DNA from: Planctomicrobium piriforme
Lineage (GTDB): Bacteria; Planctomycetota; Planctomycetia; Planctomycetales; Planctomycetaceae
DNA length: 64,000 nt
NCBI RefSeq assembly: GCF_900113665.1
Contig: NZ_FOQD01000001.1
Coordinates: forward strand, 186,001 to 250,000
Direction of reading: 5' to 3'
Both the position numbers and the translations under genes were made by a program. Each line of letters begins with the position of its first letter. Position 1 is the first letter of the stretch. The notes under the pieces were generated by a model. That model was given only the letters and a program-made list of their open reading frames with translations, ran no database searches and was not told where the DNA came from. Positions 9,352 through 17,765 of the stretch are shown here, in pieces.

Positions 9352-11082
9352 ATGGTCCTCTTTCCGAGATCTTCGAAAACGCTGCTGAAAAATCGCCCCA
9401 TTGCGACAGCGATCGCCTGCGGCGTCCTGCTGGTTCTGGAGTCGTGCGGGATCCCCAAGCTCCGTGGTCCGGAACCAGCCCGCGAGCTGCCGGTCAACTT
9501 CAAAGGGGAGACCGAGGTCAGCATGGAGACCTCGGCCCAGCTCGGGATCGAAGAGTTCTTCAACGATCAGAAGCTCACCTTCCTGATCTATCACGGGCTC
9601 AGCGGAAACCAGGAACTGAAAATCCTGGGCGAACAGATCCAGATCGCTAACAACGAAGTGCTGAGACGACGCGGATCTTATCTTCCGTTCGTCGGCTTCG
9701 GCGCTCGATCGGGGTTGGAAAAGCCCAGTCTGTACACGCCGCTCGGCGCCGTCGATGACCAGCTTTTCACTCCTCGCGGAAACAACTTTCCGACTCCCCT
9801 GCCCAACTTCATGATCGCCGCCGACGTCTCCTGGCAGGTGGATATCTGGAGACAGTTGCGAAATTCGCGAGACGCGGCAGTCCTTCGCTACCTCGCTACC
9901 ACGGATGGACGGAATTACGTCGTGACCCGCCTGGTCGCCGAGATTGCAGAGAACTATTACACGCTGATGGCTCTTGACAAGCGGCTGGAGAACCTCGACC
10001 GCACGATCGTCCTGCAGGAACGCAGCCTCGAAATCGCCAAGGCCAACAAGGAAGGGGCTCGCGGCACAGAGTTGCCTGTCCAGCGTTTCCAGGCGGAAGT
10101 CCGCAAGAACCAGAGCGAGAAGCTGATCATCAATCAGGAGATTCTGGAAGTCGAGAACCGCATCAACTTCCTCGCGGGGCGTTTTCCCCAGCCTGTCAGC
10201 CGTGTTTCAGACCAGTTCTTCGAACTGCAGTTGCACGCCCTCAGCCTGGGATTGCCTTCCCAGCTTTTGCAGAATCGTCCCGACATTCGCCAAGCCGAAC
10301 ACGAACTCGCCGCGGCTGGCCTTGACGTCAAAGTCGCGAGGGCCGAGTTCTACCCCAAGTTGAATATCTATGCCGGCGTGGGCTACGAAGCCTTCAACGC
10401 CAAGTATATCTTCATGACTCCGGATTCGTTGATCTACAACGTCGTCGGAGACTTGACGGCCCCCGTGCTGAACAAAGCGGCCATCAAGGCAGAATTCAAG
10501 AACGCGAACGCCGAGCAGTTGCAGCGTCTCTACGAATACCAGCGCACGATTCTGGAAGCCTTCACCGAAGTCTTCAACCGCGTTTCGAAGGTGGAGAACT
10601 ACAGCAAGAGTATCGAGATCAAGAAGCAGCAATTACAGGCTCTCGAAGATTCGGTCGATGCGGCCACGAAGCTGTTCAATGCGACTCGAATCGAATACCT
10701 GGACGTCCTCTATGCCCAGCGCGACCTGATGGACGCCCGCATGGTTCTCATCGAAACCAAAAAAGAGCAACTGGGCGCGATCGTGAATACCTATCAGGCA
10801 CTCGGCGGCGGCCTGGCGCCCCCCGAATTCCTCGACTGGAATCTGGTACCGCCTGAACCGGTCTTGCCGACGCCCGGCTACCCAACCGATGCGGTGATGA
10901 TCTGCCCGACAACGGACATGATGATCACTCCTCCGCATGCCGTCGAACAGGCAGTGCCCACGCCTGCCCCGCCTGCTGCTGTCCCGCCTGCGACAGACGG
11001 CCCCGCATTGGTTCCGCCCTCGCCAGCCAACGGCGGTGATGTGAAGCCGGCGACCGACACTCCTGCTCCAGTTCAACAGTAA
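9352..11082 (+). CDS. Outer-membrane efflux lipoprotein (OprM/NodT type)
   Basis: 576 aa from the ATG at 9352; an upstream in-frame start (9178) would place 58 non-hydrophobic residues before the signal peptide. Hydrophobic IATAIACGVLLVLESCG provides a lipoprotein signal. The body has two TolC-type repeats: an alpha-barrel pattern (NNEVLRRRGSYLPFVGFGA, WQVDIWRQLRNSRDAA, then SQLLQNRPDIRQAEHELAAA and ARAEFYPKLNIYAGVG), diagnostic of the outer membrane efflux family. About 75 C-terminal residues are Pro/Ala-rich, unusual for the family and probably periplasmic. It completes the tripartite system with the pump and adaptors upstream. Confidence 0.92.
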   Translation: MVLFPRSSKTLLKNRPIATAIACGVLLVLESCGIPKLRGPEPARELPVNFKGETEVSMETSAQLGIEEFFNDQKLTFLIYHGLSGNQELKILGEQIQIANNEVLRRRGSYLPFVGFGARSGLEKPSLYTPLGAVDDQLFTPRGNNFPTPLPNFMIAADVSWQVDIWRQLRNSRDAAVLRYLATTDGRNYVVTRLVAEIAENYYTLMALDKRLENLDRTIVLQERSLEIAKANKEGARGTELPVQRFQAEVRKNQSEKLIINQEILEVENRINFLAGRFPQPVSRVSDQFFELQLHALSLGLPSQLLQNRPDIRQAEHELAAAGLDVKVARAEFYPKLNIYAGVGYEAFNAKYIFMTPDSLIYNVVGDLTAPVLNKAAIKAEFKNANAEQLQRLYEYQRTILEAFTEVFNRVSKVENYSKSIEIKKQQLQALEDSVDAATKLFNATRIEYLDVLYAQRDLMDARMVLIETKKEQLGAIVNTYQALGGGLAPPEFLDWNLVPPEPVLPTPGYPTDAVMICPTTDMMITPPHAVEQAVPTPAPPAAVPPATDGPALVPPSPANGGDVKPATDTPAPVQQ

Positions 11083-11555
11083 ACGAGAGTCGTTCCAACT
11101 CGTCAGTTTTGGGACGGTAATCCTGAAGCGAAGCCTGCGGTCTGCCGCAGAGGACATCTCACGCAATCGCGCGACGTCGCTGAGATTCTGAGGAAGATGT
11201 TCCCTGGATTCTTTGCGGCTTCGCGGCTTCGCGTGAGACTTCTATTGAATTATTGCTCAACGCCACTTTGCTCCTTTTGACCGCCTGCTTCCGAGTTTCG
11301 AAGCGGTCAGAGTGAATCAGCGCCGGAATTCGCACTCTTTTTGAGAACCGGGCCGATAGCGGCCCTGGCGCTCCGCTCGACCTCGCTGTCGGTTTCTTCT
11401 GGAACCGCTGTTCTGACAGGCAGTTGCGGCTTTCTTGTCCCGCTGCGCCGATTTCATCAGCACTCTCCGCTCGATGCGAGACCTGTTGACGGATTTGACC
11501 AAATCGCGAACAATCACCCGAAGGTCAACCAGCTACACAGCGAAGGCGCTTTTTC
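11083..11555. other. Intergenic region upstream of clpP1
   Basis: About 470 bases between the efflux channel and clpP1, probably holding the clp promoter. It includes a small direct repeat (GCGGCTTC twice near 11217-11232). No confident promoter, regulator box or terminator was found. Confidence 0.4.
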
Positions 11556-12212
11556 ATGTTTGAAATGAACGTTCAACGTCACTCTCCCGTTCAGCCGCAG
11601 AACGCTGATTATCAGCGGACGCGGCAGATGACTGTTGGAGATCTGCTGCTCGAAAACCGGATCATCTTCCTCGATGGTCCGATTCATGACGGGAACGCCA
11701 ATGTGATTGTCATGAAGCTGCTGTACCTGCAGTCTGAAAACCGGCATCAGGACATTCACCTTTACATCAATTCACCCGGCGGCTCCGTCACCGCGACGTT
11801 GGCCATCTACGACACCATGCAGTTCCTGGAATGCCCTGTCGCGACCTATTGCGTGGGGCTGGCGGCCAGCGGCGGTGCGGTGCTCATGGCAGGCGGCGCC
11901 AAAGGCAAGCGGTTCATTCTTCCCCACGCCAAAATGATGATTCACCAGCCCTACGGGCAGGTGGGCGGACAGGTGTCCGACATCGAAATTCAGGCCCGGG
12001 AAATCCTCGAAACCCGTTCGGTGCTCAACAAAATTCTCGCTGCCCACACTGGTCAGCCGGAAGAGCGGATCGCCAAAGACACCGAACGCGACCGCTATCT
12101 GTCGCCCATTCAAGCCAAGGAGTACGGCCTGGTCGATGAAATCGTGACCCCCAAGAAGAAGGGGTCAGCGATCACCGCCGAAGCGACGGCTGCCGCGGAA
12201 AAACGCAAATAA
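11556..12212 (+). CDS. clpP: ATP-dependent Clp protease proteolytic subunit, paralogue 1
   Basis: 218 aa. The crotonase-like ClpP fold is plain: RIIFLDGPIHD, YINSPGGSVTA and the catalytic triad Ser105 (GLAASGG), His130 (MMIHQP) and Asp179 (TERDRY). It would form heptameric rings for degradation with ClpX or ClpC. The residue after the catalytic serine is Gly rather than the usual Met (ASGG rather than ASMG), which sets it apart from the second copy next door. A Lys/Ala-rich tail (TAEATAAAEKRK) extends beyond the family core. It lies 93 bases upstream of the second clpP, so a mixed ClpP1P2 particle as in mycobacteria is possible but inferred. Confidence 0.95.
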   Translation: MFEMNVQRHSPVQPQNADYQRTRQMTVGDLLLENRIIFLDGPIHDGNANVIVMKLLYLQSENRHQDIHLYINSPGGSVTATLAIYDTMQFLECPVATYCVGLAASGGAVLMAGGAKGKRFILPHAKMMIHQPYGQVGGQVSDIEIQAREILETRSVLNKILAAHTGQPEERIAKDTERDRYLSPIQAKEYGLVDEIVTPKKKGSAITAEATAAAEKRK

Positions 12213-12305
12213 GCATGAGGGGAGCGGACAGCTCCCTGCGACTGGCCGCTGCCGTTGCCCGGCCGTCCTGAATTGAAATCACACCCCGAGTCGAGTCCGC
12301 ACAAC

Positions 12306-12908
12306 ATGTCTACTCTCGTTCCGTTTGTTGTCGAAAAGTCCGGTCGCGAAGAACGCGCCATGGACATTTACAGCCGGTTGCTCAAAGACCGGATCATCTT
12401 CCTGGGGTCTCAGGTCAACGATCAGGTGGCGAACCTGCTCGTCGCCCAGTTGCTCTATCTGCAGTTCGAAGATCCCAAGTCAGACATCCATATGTACATC
12501 AACTCGCCGGGCGGGTCGGTGACAGCTGGTCTGGCGATATATGACACAATGCAGTACATCACCTGCGACGTGGCGACCTACTGCATCGGCCAGGCGGCCA
12601 GCATGGGTGCGATGCTGCTGACAGCCGGAACGGCCGGCAAGCGGTTTTCGCTCCCCAGCAGCCGAATCATGATTCACCAGCCGCTGGCCGGCATGGAAGG
12701 CACCGCCCAGGATCTGGAGATCCACGCCAAAGAAGTCATCAAAATGAAGCGCAAGCTGAACGAAATGCTGCTCAAGCATACCGGTCAGACGCTCGAACAG
12801 ATTGAGAAAGACACCGACCGCGACAACTTCATGTCGGCCGAGGAAGCCCGGGCATACGGCCTGGTCGATAAAGTCCTCGAACGGCTTCCGCATCCCCCCG
12901 CCGGCTGA
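12306..12908 (+). CDS. clpP: ATP-dependent Clp protease proteolytic subunit, paralogue 2
   Basis: 200 aa from the ATG at 12306; the open frame reaches a TTG at 12255, but the ATG gives the standard ClpP start (STLVPFVVEKSGREERAMDI). Triad: Ser99 (GQAASMGA), His124 (IMIHQP) and Asp173 (TDRDNF), with the GSQVNDQVANLLVAQLL and YINSPGGSVTAGLAIYD core. This copy is the canonical one, with the N-terminal axial-loop sequence retained. It follows paralogue 1 with a 93-base gap and precedes a coiled-coil lipoprotein gene by 24 bases. Tandem clpP copies are common in Planctomycetes. Confidence 0.96.
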   Translation: MSTLVPFVVEKSGREERAMDIYSRLLKDRIIFLGSQVNDQVANLLVAQLLYLQFEDPKSDIHMYINSPGGSVTAGLAIYDTMQYITCDVATYCIGQAASMGAMLLTAGTAGKRFSLPSSRIMIHQPLAGMEGTAQDLEIHAKEVIKMKRKLNEMLLKHTGQTLEQIEKDTDRDNFMSAEEARAYGLVDKVLERLPHPPAG

Positions 12909-12932
12909 GCCGGTTCATCCCACGATCGAGTC

Positions 12933-13892
12933 ATGATGACAGGTCTTCGAGCATGGAAGTTCGAACGCCGGCAGCTCCGTTTTGCTGCCGGTTTCGCTCT
13001 GCTTGCATCGTGTTCCGCCTGCGCGACGCGGGGGAACATCGAAGTGCTCGAATCGCAATTGCGGACCCAGGAATCGGTCATCCGCACTTACGAACGGGAT
13101 CTTGAAAAACTGCGGGGCGATCTGAAGCTCTCGCAGAAAGAAATGGACCTGATGCGGACCGCTTTGGCCGGCCAGGGAACTCAGGTGGCATACGAAGAGA
13201 CCAGCTCCAGCCTGGCCAGGGCTCAGGAGCTGGTCTTCAATTCTCTGCTGACCGGCGCACAGAATCTCGATTCCAGCGCCGGCGACGAACGCTTTCATGC
13301 CCTGTTCTATCCCTGCGATGCCCAGGGGGAAGTGGTCAAGCTCTCAGGCGTCATCGAACTCGAAGCGATCGACCCATCACGTCCGGCCGCTGATAAAACC
13401 ATCGGACGCTGGGAATACACCGCCGAACAGGTGCGCGGGCTCTGGCACGCCGGATTCCTGGCCTCAGGCTATCAGATCGACGAAACCTGGCAGCGAGCCC
13501 CCATCGGAAGCAAGGTCGTGCTGCTGGCGCGACTGACGACCACCGACGGCCGACGGTTCGAAGCGACGCACACGATCTCGCTCGTGCCTCAAGCAGGCAC
13601 GGGCGGCGAGCCGGAGAAACTCCCCTCGGCCCCGGCGGCGCAGGCGATTCAGCCGGCCAGCTATGAAGTGCCGGAAACGCGTAAAGTGCCTGATCCGGAA
13701 CCCTGGGAGATGGGGACGCCACAGGCATTGCCCCGACCGACTCGCACGGTCGAAGCCCCCTCCCCTGCCCCGGCGGCTGTGCCTCGCAAAGAGCAACCGC
13801 CTGTCGTGCCGACGAAAGACGCTCGACCCTTCCCGGGTGCGATCAAGACGTCGGACAATTGGACGGACGCCGAGATCCCGGCCTGGCGGTAA
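12933..13892 (+). CDS. Coiled-coil lipoprotein of unknown function
   Basis: 319 aa. A basic leader and hydrophobic AAGFALLASCSACATRG give a lipoprotein signal. Residues about 38-75 (EVLESQLRTQESVIRTYERD onwards) form a leucine-heptad coiled coil. A middle domain (about 110-205; LSGVIELEAIDPS, IGRWEYTAEQVRGLWHAGFL, KVVLLARLTTTDGRRFEATH) appears to be a compact beta fold; the last ~110 residues are Pro-rich and low complexity. The gene is 24 bases after clpP2 and may share its transcript, but nothing in the protein points to proteolysis. Not recognised as a named family. Confidence 0.85.
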   Translation: MMTGLRAWKFERRQLRFAAGFALLASCSACATRGNIEVLESQLRTQESVIRTYERDLEKLRGDLKLSQKEMDLMRTALAGQGTQVAYEETSSSLARAQELVFNSLLTGAQNLDSSAGDERFHALFYPCDAQGEVVKLSGVIELEAIDPSRPAADKTIGRWEYTAEQVRGLWHAGFLASGYQIDETWQRAPIGSKVVLLARLTTTDGRRFEATHTISLVPQAGTGGEPEKLPSAPAAQAIQPASYEVPETRKVPDPEPWEMGTPQALPRPTRTVEAPSPAPAAVPRKEQPPVVPTKDARPFPGAIKTSDNWTDAEIPAWR

Positions 13893-13938
13893 GCAGCATT
13901 CTTGCTGCATCTCATGAAATGCGATCCAATGACTCAGT

Positions 13939-14577
13939 ATGGACGCAAACTTCTGGCATGACCGCTGGCAAAAGAACGAGATCCCCTTTCACGAGAAGCA
14001 GGCCAATCCGCTGCTCGTGAATTATTTCGCTCGGTTGCAACTCGAGCCGGGCAGCCGCATCTTTGTTCCGTTATGTGGGAAGACGCTCGACATTCACTGG
14101 CTGCTGGCAAACGGCCATCGCGTCGTCGGCGCCGAATTGAGCGAACTGGCGGTTCAGCAGTTGTTTCAGGAACTCGGGATCAGCCCCACGATCCAGCCCA
14201 TGAACGGCCTGATCAAATACAGCGCGGCCGGCATCGACGTGTTTGTGGGCGATCTTTTCTCACTGACCAAAGAACAGCTCGGCCCGGTTGATGCCATTTA
14301 CGACCGCGCAGCCCTCATCGCACTGCCTGAACCGGTGCGAGTGAAATATGCGGCTCATCTCAAGGAACTCACCGCGAGTGCACCGCAATTACTCGCGACA
14401 CTGGAATACGACCAAAGCACCCAGCACGGCCCACCGTTTTCGGTCGACAGCAACGAAGTCCGCCGTCACTACGGCGAGAGCTATGCGGTCACGCTGCTCG
14501 CCAGCCAGGAGTTGGTCGGCGGGTTAAGAGCCAGGTGCGAGGCGATGGAGCACGTGTGGCTGCTGAGTCGAGTCTGA
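13939..14577 (+). CDS. tpm: Thiopurine S-methyltransferase-like SAM-dependent methyltransferase
   Basis: 212 aa, the usual TPMT length. It starts FWHDRWQKNEIPFHEKQANP, the signature of bacterial TPMT proteins, followed by RIFVPLCGKTLDIHWLLANG (SAM-binding motif I), VVGAELSELAVQQ, and DAIYDRAALIALPE with the conserved RAALIALP stretch. Family members methylate thiols and, in several bacteria, selenium or tellurium oxyanions. It lies 46 bases after the lipoprotein gene on the same strand. A cytosolic enzyme; the natural substrate is not predictable. Confidence 0.92.
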   Translation: MDANFWHDRWQKNEIPFHEKQANPLLVNYFARLQLEPGSRIFVPLCGKTLDIHWLLANGHRVVGAELSELAVQQLFQELGISPTIQPMNGLIKYSAAGIDVFVGDLFSLTKEQLGPVDAIYDRAALIALPEPVRVKYAAHLKELTASAPQLLATLEYDQSTQHGPPFSVDSNEVRRHYGESYAVTLLASQELVGGLRARCEAMEHVWLLSRV

Positions 14578-14881
14578 AGATCAGAGCACGCAGCGTCGGC
14601 GAGTGTTTCTGCAGTTTCTCTCCTCTCTCCTCTCGCCAGTCGGTTGCGGTGCTTCCATATCGACGGTCACGGAATGCACTTGCTCGCGCAGGTGCTCTAT
14701 CGCGGCGAATCTGAAACGGTCTCCGCTTCAATTGACTGGGAGGGCTGGGTTAGTTGACTGGGTAAGCTGCTTTGGGCGATACTTCCGCGCAGCAGTCGAG
14801 AGCATCAGGTCCAACCATCGCGCGGGCGATGTCGATCGGCCCAGAATTCGATGCAGCCCTCTGAGAAGTCGGGAGTTCGTG
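14578..14881. other. Intergenic region upstream of the small secreted protein gene
   Basis: About 300 bases. An open frame runs through it in phase with the next gene (from 14603), but its translation is not hydrophobic or family-like and the true start is at 14882. No repeat, RNA or terminator was recognised. Confidence 0.4.
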
Positions 14882-15136
14882 ATGAAACGTTTTGGAATGC
14901 TGGTTCTGTTTGTGTTGATGTTCTCAGCCCTGCCGAGTTCGGCCAAGGCCCAATGGGTCTATCGCCCGGTGATGGTCGCCCCGACTCAGCCGGTGCGGAT
15001 GTACCAGCGCGTGTACTACCGCCGCCCGATGGTGGTCTACCAGCCGACTCGAGTGGTCTATTCCCGCCGCCGCCCGGTCATCGGCGGCTACTCCGTCCGC
15101 ACCCGCCCGGCGTATCGCCGGACCGTGATCTGGTGA
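14882..15136 (+). CDS. Small secreted Tyr/Arg-rich protein
   Basis: 84 aa from the ATG at 14882, preceded by GGGAG. A clean signal peptide (MLVLFVLMFSALPSSAKA, cleavage after AKA) is followed by a basic, tyrosine-rich mature part with repeats such as RVYYRRPMVVYQPTRVVYSRRRPV. Short secreted proteins of this composition recur in planctomycete genomes and may be wall or matrix components; no function is known. Predicted pI is very high. The stop codon abuts a dispersed repeat at 15137. Confidence 0.8.
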   Translation: MKRFGMLVLFVLMFSALPSSAKAQWVYRPVMVAPTQPVRMYQRVYYRRPMVVYQPTRVVYSRRRPVIGGYSVRTRPAYRRTVIW

Positions 15137-15300
15137 TTGCGGTTGAAGCAGCAGGGGTGGCAGGGTCAGAAGCGGAGCGAATGGCCCTGCCGAGCGTCGA
15201 AACGGCCTCCCACCCCTGACGCCTCGCGAGCCATTGCCGGGGAACCGACTCAACCTGAATCGTCCGGCTACATCCTTTGTCGTTCCAATTTGCAATCCAA
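15137..15300. repeat. Dispersed repeat copy A with GGCAGGG hairpin
   Basis: Begins right after a stop codon. Bases 15159-15191 form a hairpin with a 10-bp stem (GGCAGGGTCA against TGGCCCTGCC, one G-T pair) and a loop AGCGGAGCG. About 150 bases align in direct orientation with 17030-17190 (shared GGTTGAAG start, hairpin, GCGTCGAAACGGC/GCGTCGAAGCGGC, CGCGAG). The two copies flank the HD/DUF2971 gene pair. Hairpin-only copies lie at 15373-15405 (inverted) and 31908-31940. Confidence 0.75.
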
Positions 15301-15372
15301 TTTTCGTATTGGAAATGTGAGCCAGGTCAGGGGCGGTTCAATCACTGCCTCGTCGGATTTCCATAGAGCGCG

Positions 15373-15405
15373 GGCAGGACCATGCGCTTCGCTCCTGACC
15401 CTGCC
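15373..15405 (-). repeat. GGCAGGG hairpin, inverted copy
   Basis: Reads GGCAGGACCATGCGCTTCGC then TCCTGACCCTGCC, i.e. the reverse complement of the hairpin at 15159-15191 with a few changes. It lies 50 bases past the 3' end of the HD-domain gene, whose end points toward it. Confidence 0.7.
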
Positions 15406-15457
15406 ACCCATCGTTCGCACTGGCGGACAAGCCATCCAGCGCCCCAACCGGGACGGA

Positions 15458-16036
15458 TCACCACTTCATCATGGGCACAGGATTCCATGGGTGGGATAGT
15501 AGATGCTTCATTTCTAAACTCACGAGCCGTCTATGAAAGCCTGCGCTTGACCACTTCACAAAAAGCTCGCGCAAGAAGTTTCGTGACAATCCAAAATTGA
15601 GAAGACCGCACGAGACATCCATCCAGTCCGCACGCCGGAACGGCTCAACTAACCATTGCGAATTGCCACGGTACGGTGACAACTTATGGTGTTGCAGGAT
15701 CATCTCGCAGATCTCCGTCGCCCATTCGCTTTTTCCCAGGCGATCCAGATGCGCGGTGACCAGGCGAATCGATGGCTGGAGGTAATCAAAAGTCTTGTCG
15801 GTCCAAATTCCCAGATCATGAAATGCGGCTGCAATCGCGATCTTTTCGATGTTCTCTGGCGGATTTGGAGAGAGCATTGCGCAGATGTTGGCGACACGAT
15901 ACGCGTGGTTTCGATAGGCAAGATCGTCCTCGCCCAGGTCCGCGGCATGTGCATCCAGGATTGCGTCTAACGTGGGGATTGTTTCGAACAATCGTATCGC
16001 TCCAGTGGCCAGTGGAGGCCCAACGCTGGGTATCAC
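15458..16036 (-). CDS. HD-domain protein (predicted phosphohydrolase)
   Basis: 192 aa with a GTG start at 16036, preceded by GGGACGGA. HD-superfamily metal ligands are visible: His44 (YRNHAYRV), His73-Asp74 (AAAFHDLGIWTD) and a downstream histidine pair (ILQHHKLSPY). Such proteins hydrolyse phosphate esters of nucleotides or related signals; the substrate is unknown. It is divergent from the DUF2971 gene at 16166 with only 130 bases between, so the pair may share a control region. Both are bracketed by repeat copies A and B. The upstream start is uncertain because no ATG is available before residue 54. Confidence 0.82.
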   Translation of the reverse strand: MIPSVGPPLATGAIRLFETIPTLDAILDAHAADLGEDDLAYRNHAYRVANICAMLSPNPPENIEKIAIAAAFHDLGIWTDKTFDYLQPSIRLVTAHLDRLGKSEWATEICEMILQHHKLSPYRGNSQWLVEPFRRADWMDVSCGLLNFGLSRNFLRELFVKWSSAGFHRRLVSLEMKHLLSHPWNPVPMMKW

Positions 16037-16165
16037 TCCGTCCCACCCATGCCACCCAAGTTATGCTCCAGTCATGCCGCCCCGCCCCGTGCACCATCGT
16101 CGCCCGCGAACACATTTTCACTTATTATCAGTTCTTCAACTGGCAAAGCAAAGTGGAGTTACGAT

Positions 16166-16969
16166 GTGGGCGATACAATTCTCGAAATACTGAACTCGCA
16201 GCAGCGTGGCAACGGACTGGTCTATCACTACTGCAGCCTTTCAGCTCTCGTCGGCATTTTGCAAACACAAGAGCTCCGGATGTCGAGCCTTTACTGGATG
16301 GATGACCCCGGGGAAATGTTTTGGCTTGCGAAAATCATCCGTAAGGAAATTCAGACTCTCCCGCACCTTGATCGACATGTGAAGGAATTTGTTCAGTTCC
16401 TCGAACAGGATGATCTGCCAAATATCTATTGCTGTTCCTTTTCACGTCACTCCGACTTGCTGAGCCAGTGGTTTCGTTATGCCGATGAGGGCTACGGGTT
16501 TTCTATCGGCTTTGATCGCAACCTGTTCGACCTCGGACCGCACGCTTGTGGCGGCAACACTGCTTTCTGGACTGACATGGATTACAGCAAAAGTCAGCAG
16601 ACCGCTCAGGCCCAAAGATTCGTCGTTGCTCTTAAGAACAGTGACGGCGGAGCCATTTCCGAGATGTTGAGGAGAATGTATTTAACGCTTGCCACGGCTT
16701 ACAAAAATCCGTTGTTTCGGGAGGAACGCGAAACTCGTCTTGTTTATAGAGGTGTTCCAACTTCGGGATTCGACTTCTTCTACCGGCGGGGACGGGATCT
16801 GGTTCCCTACATCAAATTCCCATTTCCCAAAGAGGCGATTCGTCAGATCCGTTTTGGTCCAAGAAACAAGAACCGGCGAAATCGCGATGGTGTCCGAGCA
16901 TTGCTTCAGAAACATCTGTATGAAGTCGATCAGATCCGGCTGACTGCCTCCCGTATTCCGCATCGTTGA
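16166..16969 (+). CDS. DUF2971 family protein
   Basis: 267 aa from a GTG at 16166 with GGAG seven bases upstream; the frame continues to 16049, but that part looks non-coding. Family pattern: LVYHYCSLSALVGILQTQEL, SSLYWMDDPGEMFWL, IYCCSFSRHSDLLSQWFRYA and GYGFSIGFD, matching DUF2971 proteins, which are scattered in bacteria and phages, often in accessory regions; some resemble ADP-ribosyltransferase-like folds, though that link is uncertain. Divergent from an HD-domain gene and flanked by diverged direct repeats, suggesting an acquired two-gene module. Molecular function unknown. Confidence 0.82.
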   Translation: MGDTILEILNSQQRGNGLVYHYCSLSALVGILQTQELRMSSLYWMDDPGEMFWLAKIIRKEIQTLPHLDRHVKEFVQFLEQDDLPNIYCCSFSRHSDLLSQWFRYADEGYGFSIGFDRNLFDLGPHACGGNTAFWTDMDYSKSQQTAQAQRFVVALKNSDGGAISEMLRRMYLTLATAYKNPLFREERETRLVYRGVPTSGFDFFYRRGRDLVPYIKFPFPKEAIRQIRFGPRNKNRRNRDGVRALLQKHLYEVDQIRLTASRIPHR

Positions 16970-17029
16970 CCATCGGCGGATCACAGTTCTCAACGTCAAG
17001 GTATGGGACGTGATCGACGCCGATGACAT

Positions 17030-17190
17030 GGGGGTTGAAGAGCGGCAGGGTGGCAAGGTCAGTAGCGGAGCGGATGGCCCTGCCGAACGTCGAAGCGGCG
17101 TCCCTACCCCTCAACCCACCGCGAGTCATTCCGAAGGAGCCAACTCGATCTAAGCCGCACCCGGACATCGTTTGTCATACCAACTGGCAC
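17030..17190. repeat. Dispersed repeat copy B with GGCAGGG-type hairpin
   Basis: Direct-orientation partner of the element at 15137-15300; the hairpin is at about 17052-17084 (GGCAAGGTCA against TGGCCCTGCC, one mismatch). The copies have diverged noticeably (estimated by eye near 70-75 percent identical), so this is not a recent insertion scar. It starts 60 bases after the DUF2971 stop. Confidence 0.7.
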
Positions 17191-17259
17191 TCAATCATTT
17201 CCAGGCTAAGCTGGGTTCTCGCGGAACATGTTTCAACAACGAACATCGGCTGGCTCGAA

Positions 17260-17625
17260 TTGACAAAATCACGCATCACAATCGGCGTTGCGGTTCTTTT
17301 GCTGTCCTTGATGGGATACGCCGAACTCTATCGGCGTTCGGTCACGCCGTTCCCTATTCCGGTGATAGATCGGAAAACACACATCCGTACAGAAAAGGTT
17401 GCCGCGCTGTATTGTCCTTTTGACAACCAGCCGGCGTTGGCGACGAAGGCGATGCGTCTCTTCTTCGGTCCTGCTCATGTCGTCGATCGGAGGGTTCGTT
17501 CCAGGCTCTGGGCTGGGAAGCCACCTGTTCAACTTTCAGAGATGGAAATCATGCGAATCCGTAATGATGTGCACATAGGGTTCAGCGTGTTTGAATGGGA
17601 AGAAGCGCTCGGCCGGTCAAAATGA
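17260..17625 (+). CDS. Hypothetical membrane-anchored protein
   Basis: 121 aa from a TTG at 17260. The frame is open back to 17023, but its first part is encoded by repeat copy B and is unlikely to be protein. The N-terminus is basic (LTKSRIT) and followed by one transmembrane helix (IGVAVLLLSLMGYAELY); the rest is a small soluble part ending in MRIRNDVHIGFSVFEWEEAL. No family was recognised and no convincing ribosome site was seen, so both the gene and its start are tentative. Confidence 0.5.
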   Translation: MTKSRITIGVAVLLLSLMGYAELYRRSVTPFPIPVIDRKTHIRTEKVAALYCPFDNQPALATKAMRLFFGPAHVVDRRVRSRLWAGKPPVQLSEMEIMRIRNDVHIGFSVFEWEEALGRSK

Positions 17626-17730
17626 ACGCTTGAGCCTGCCACCCATTCTCTTCCCCTCACCCCCGGCCCCTCTCCCCGATGGGGACGCAGAATAGTGTGG
17701 ACAACCGAACTCGGGGCGAGGGGGGACAAT

Positions 17731-17765
17731 CATCCACACTCAACACTCAACACTCAGCCCTCAAC
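17731..17765. repeat. Heptamer-type repeat (CTCAACACTCAGC family)
   Basis: Tandem ACACTCA-like heptamers at the 3' end of the Tim44/TerB gene. Related stretches occur at 19929-19963, 61053-61143 and 62428-62457, always beside a gene end or start. Confidence 0.6.

Noticed and set aside
9026..9388. 120-aa frame before the efflux channel gene
   Set aside because: No family features, overlaps the start of the channel gene in another frame.
13893..13909. GCAGCA-TTCT-TGCTGC hairpin as terminator after the coiled-coil lipoprotein
   Set aside because: Only six base pairs and no U-tract; likely chance or a weak structure.
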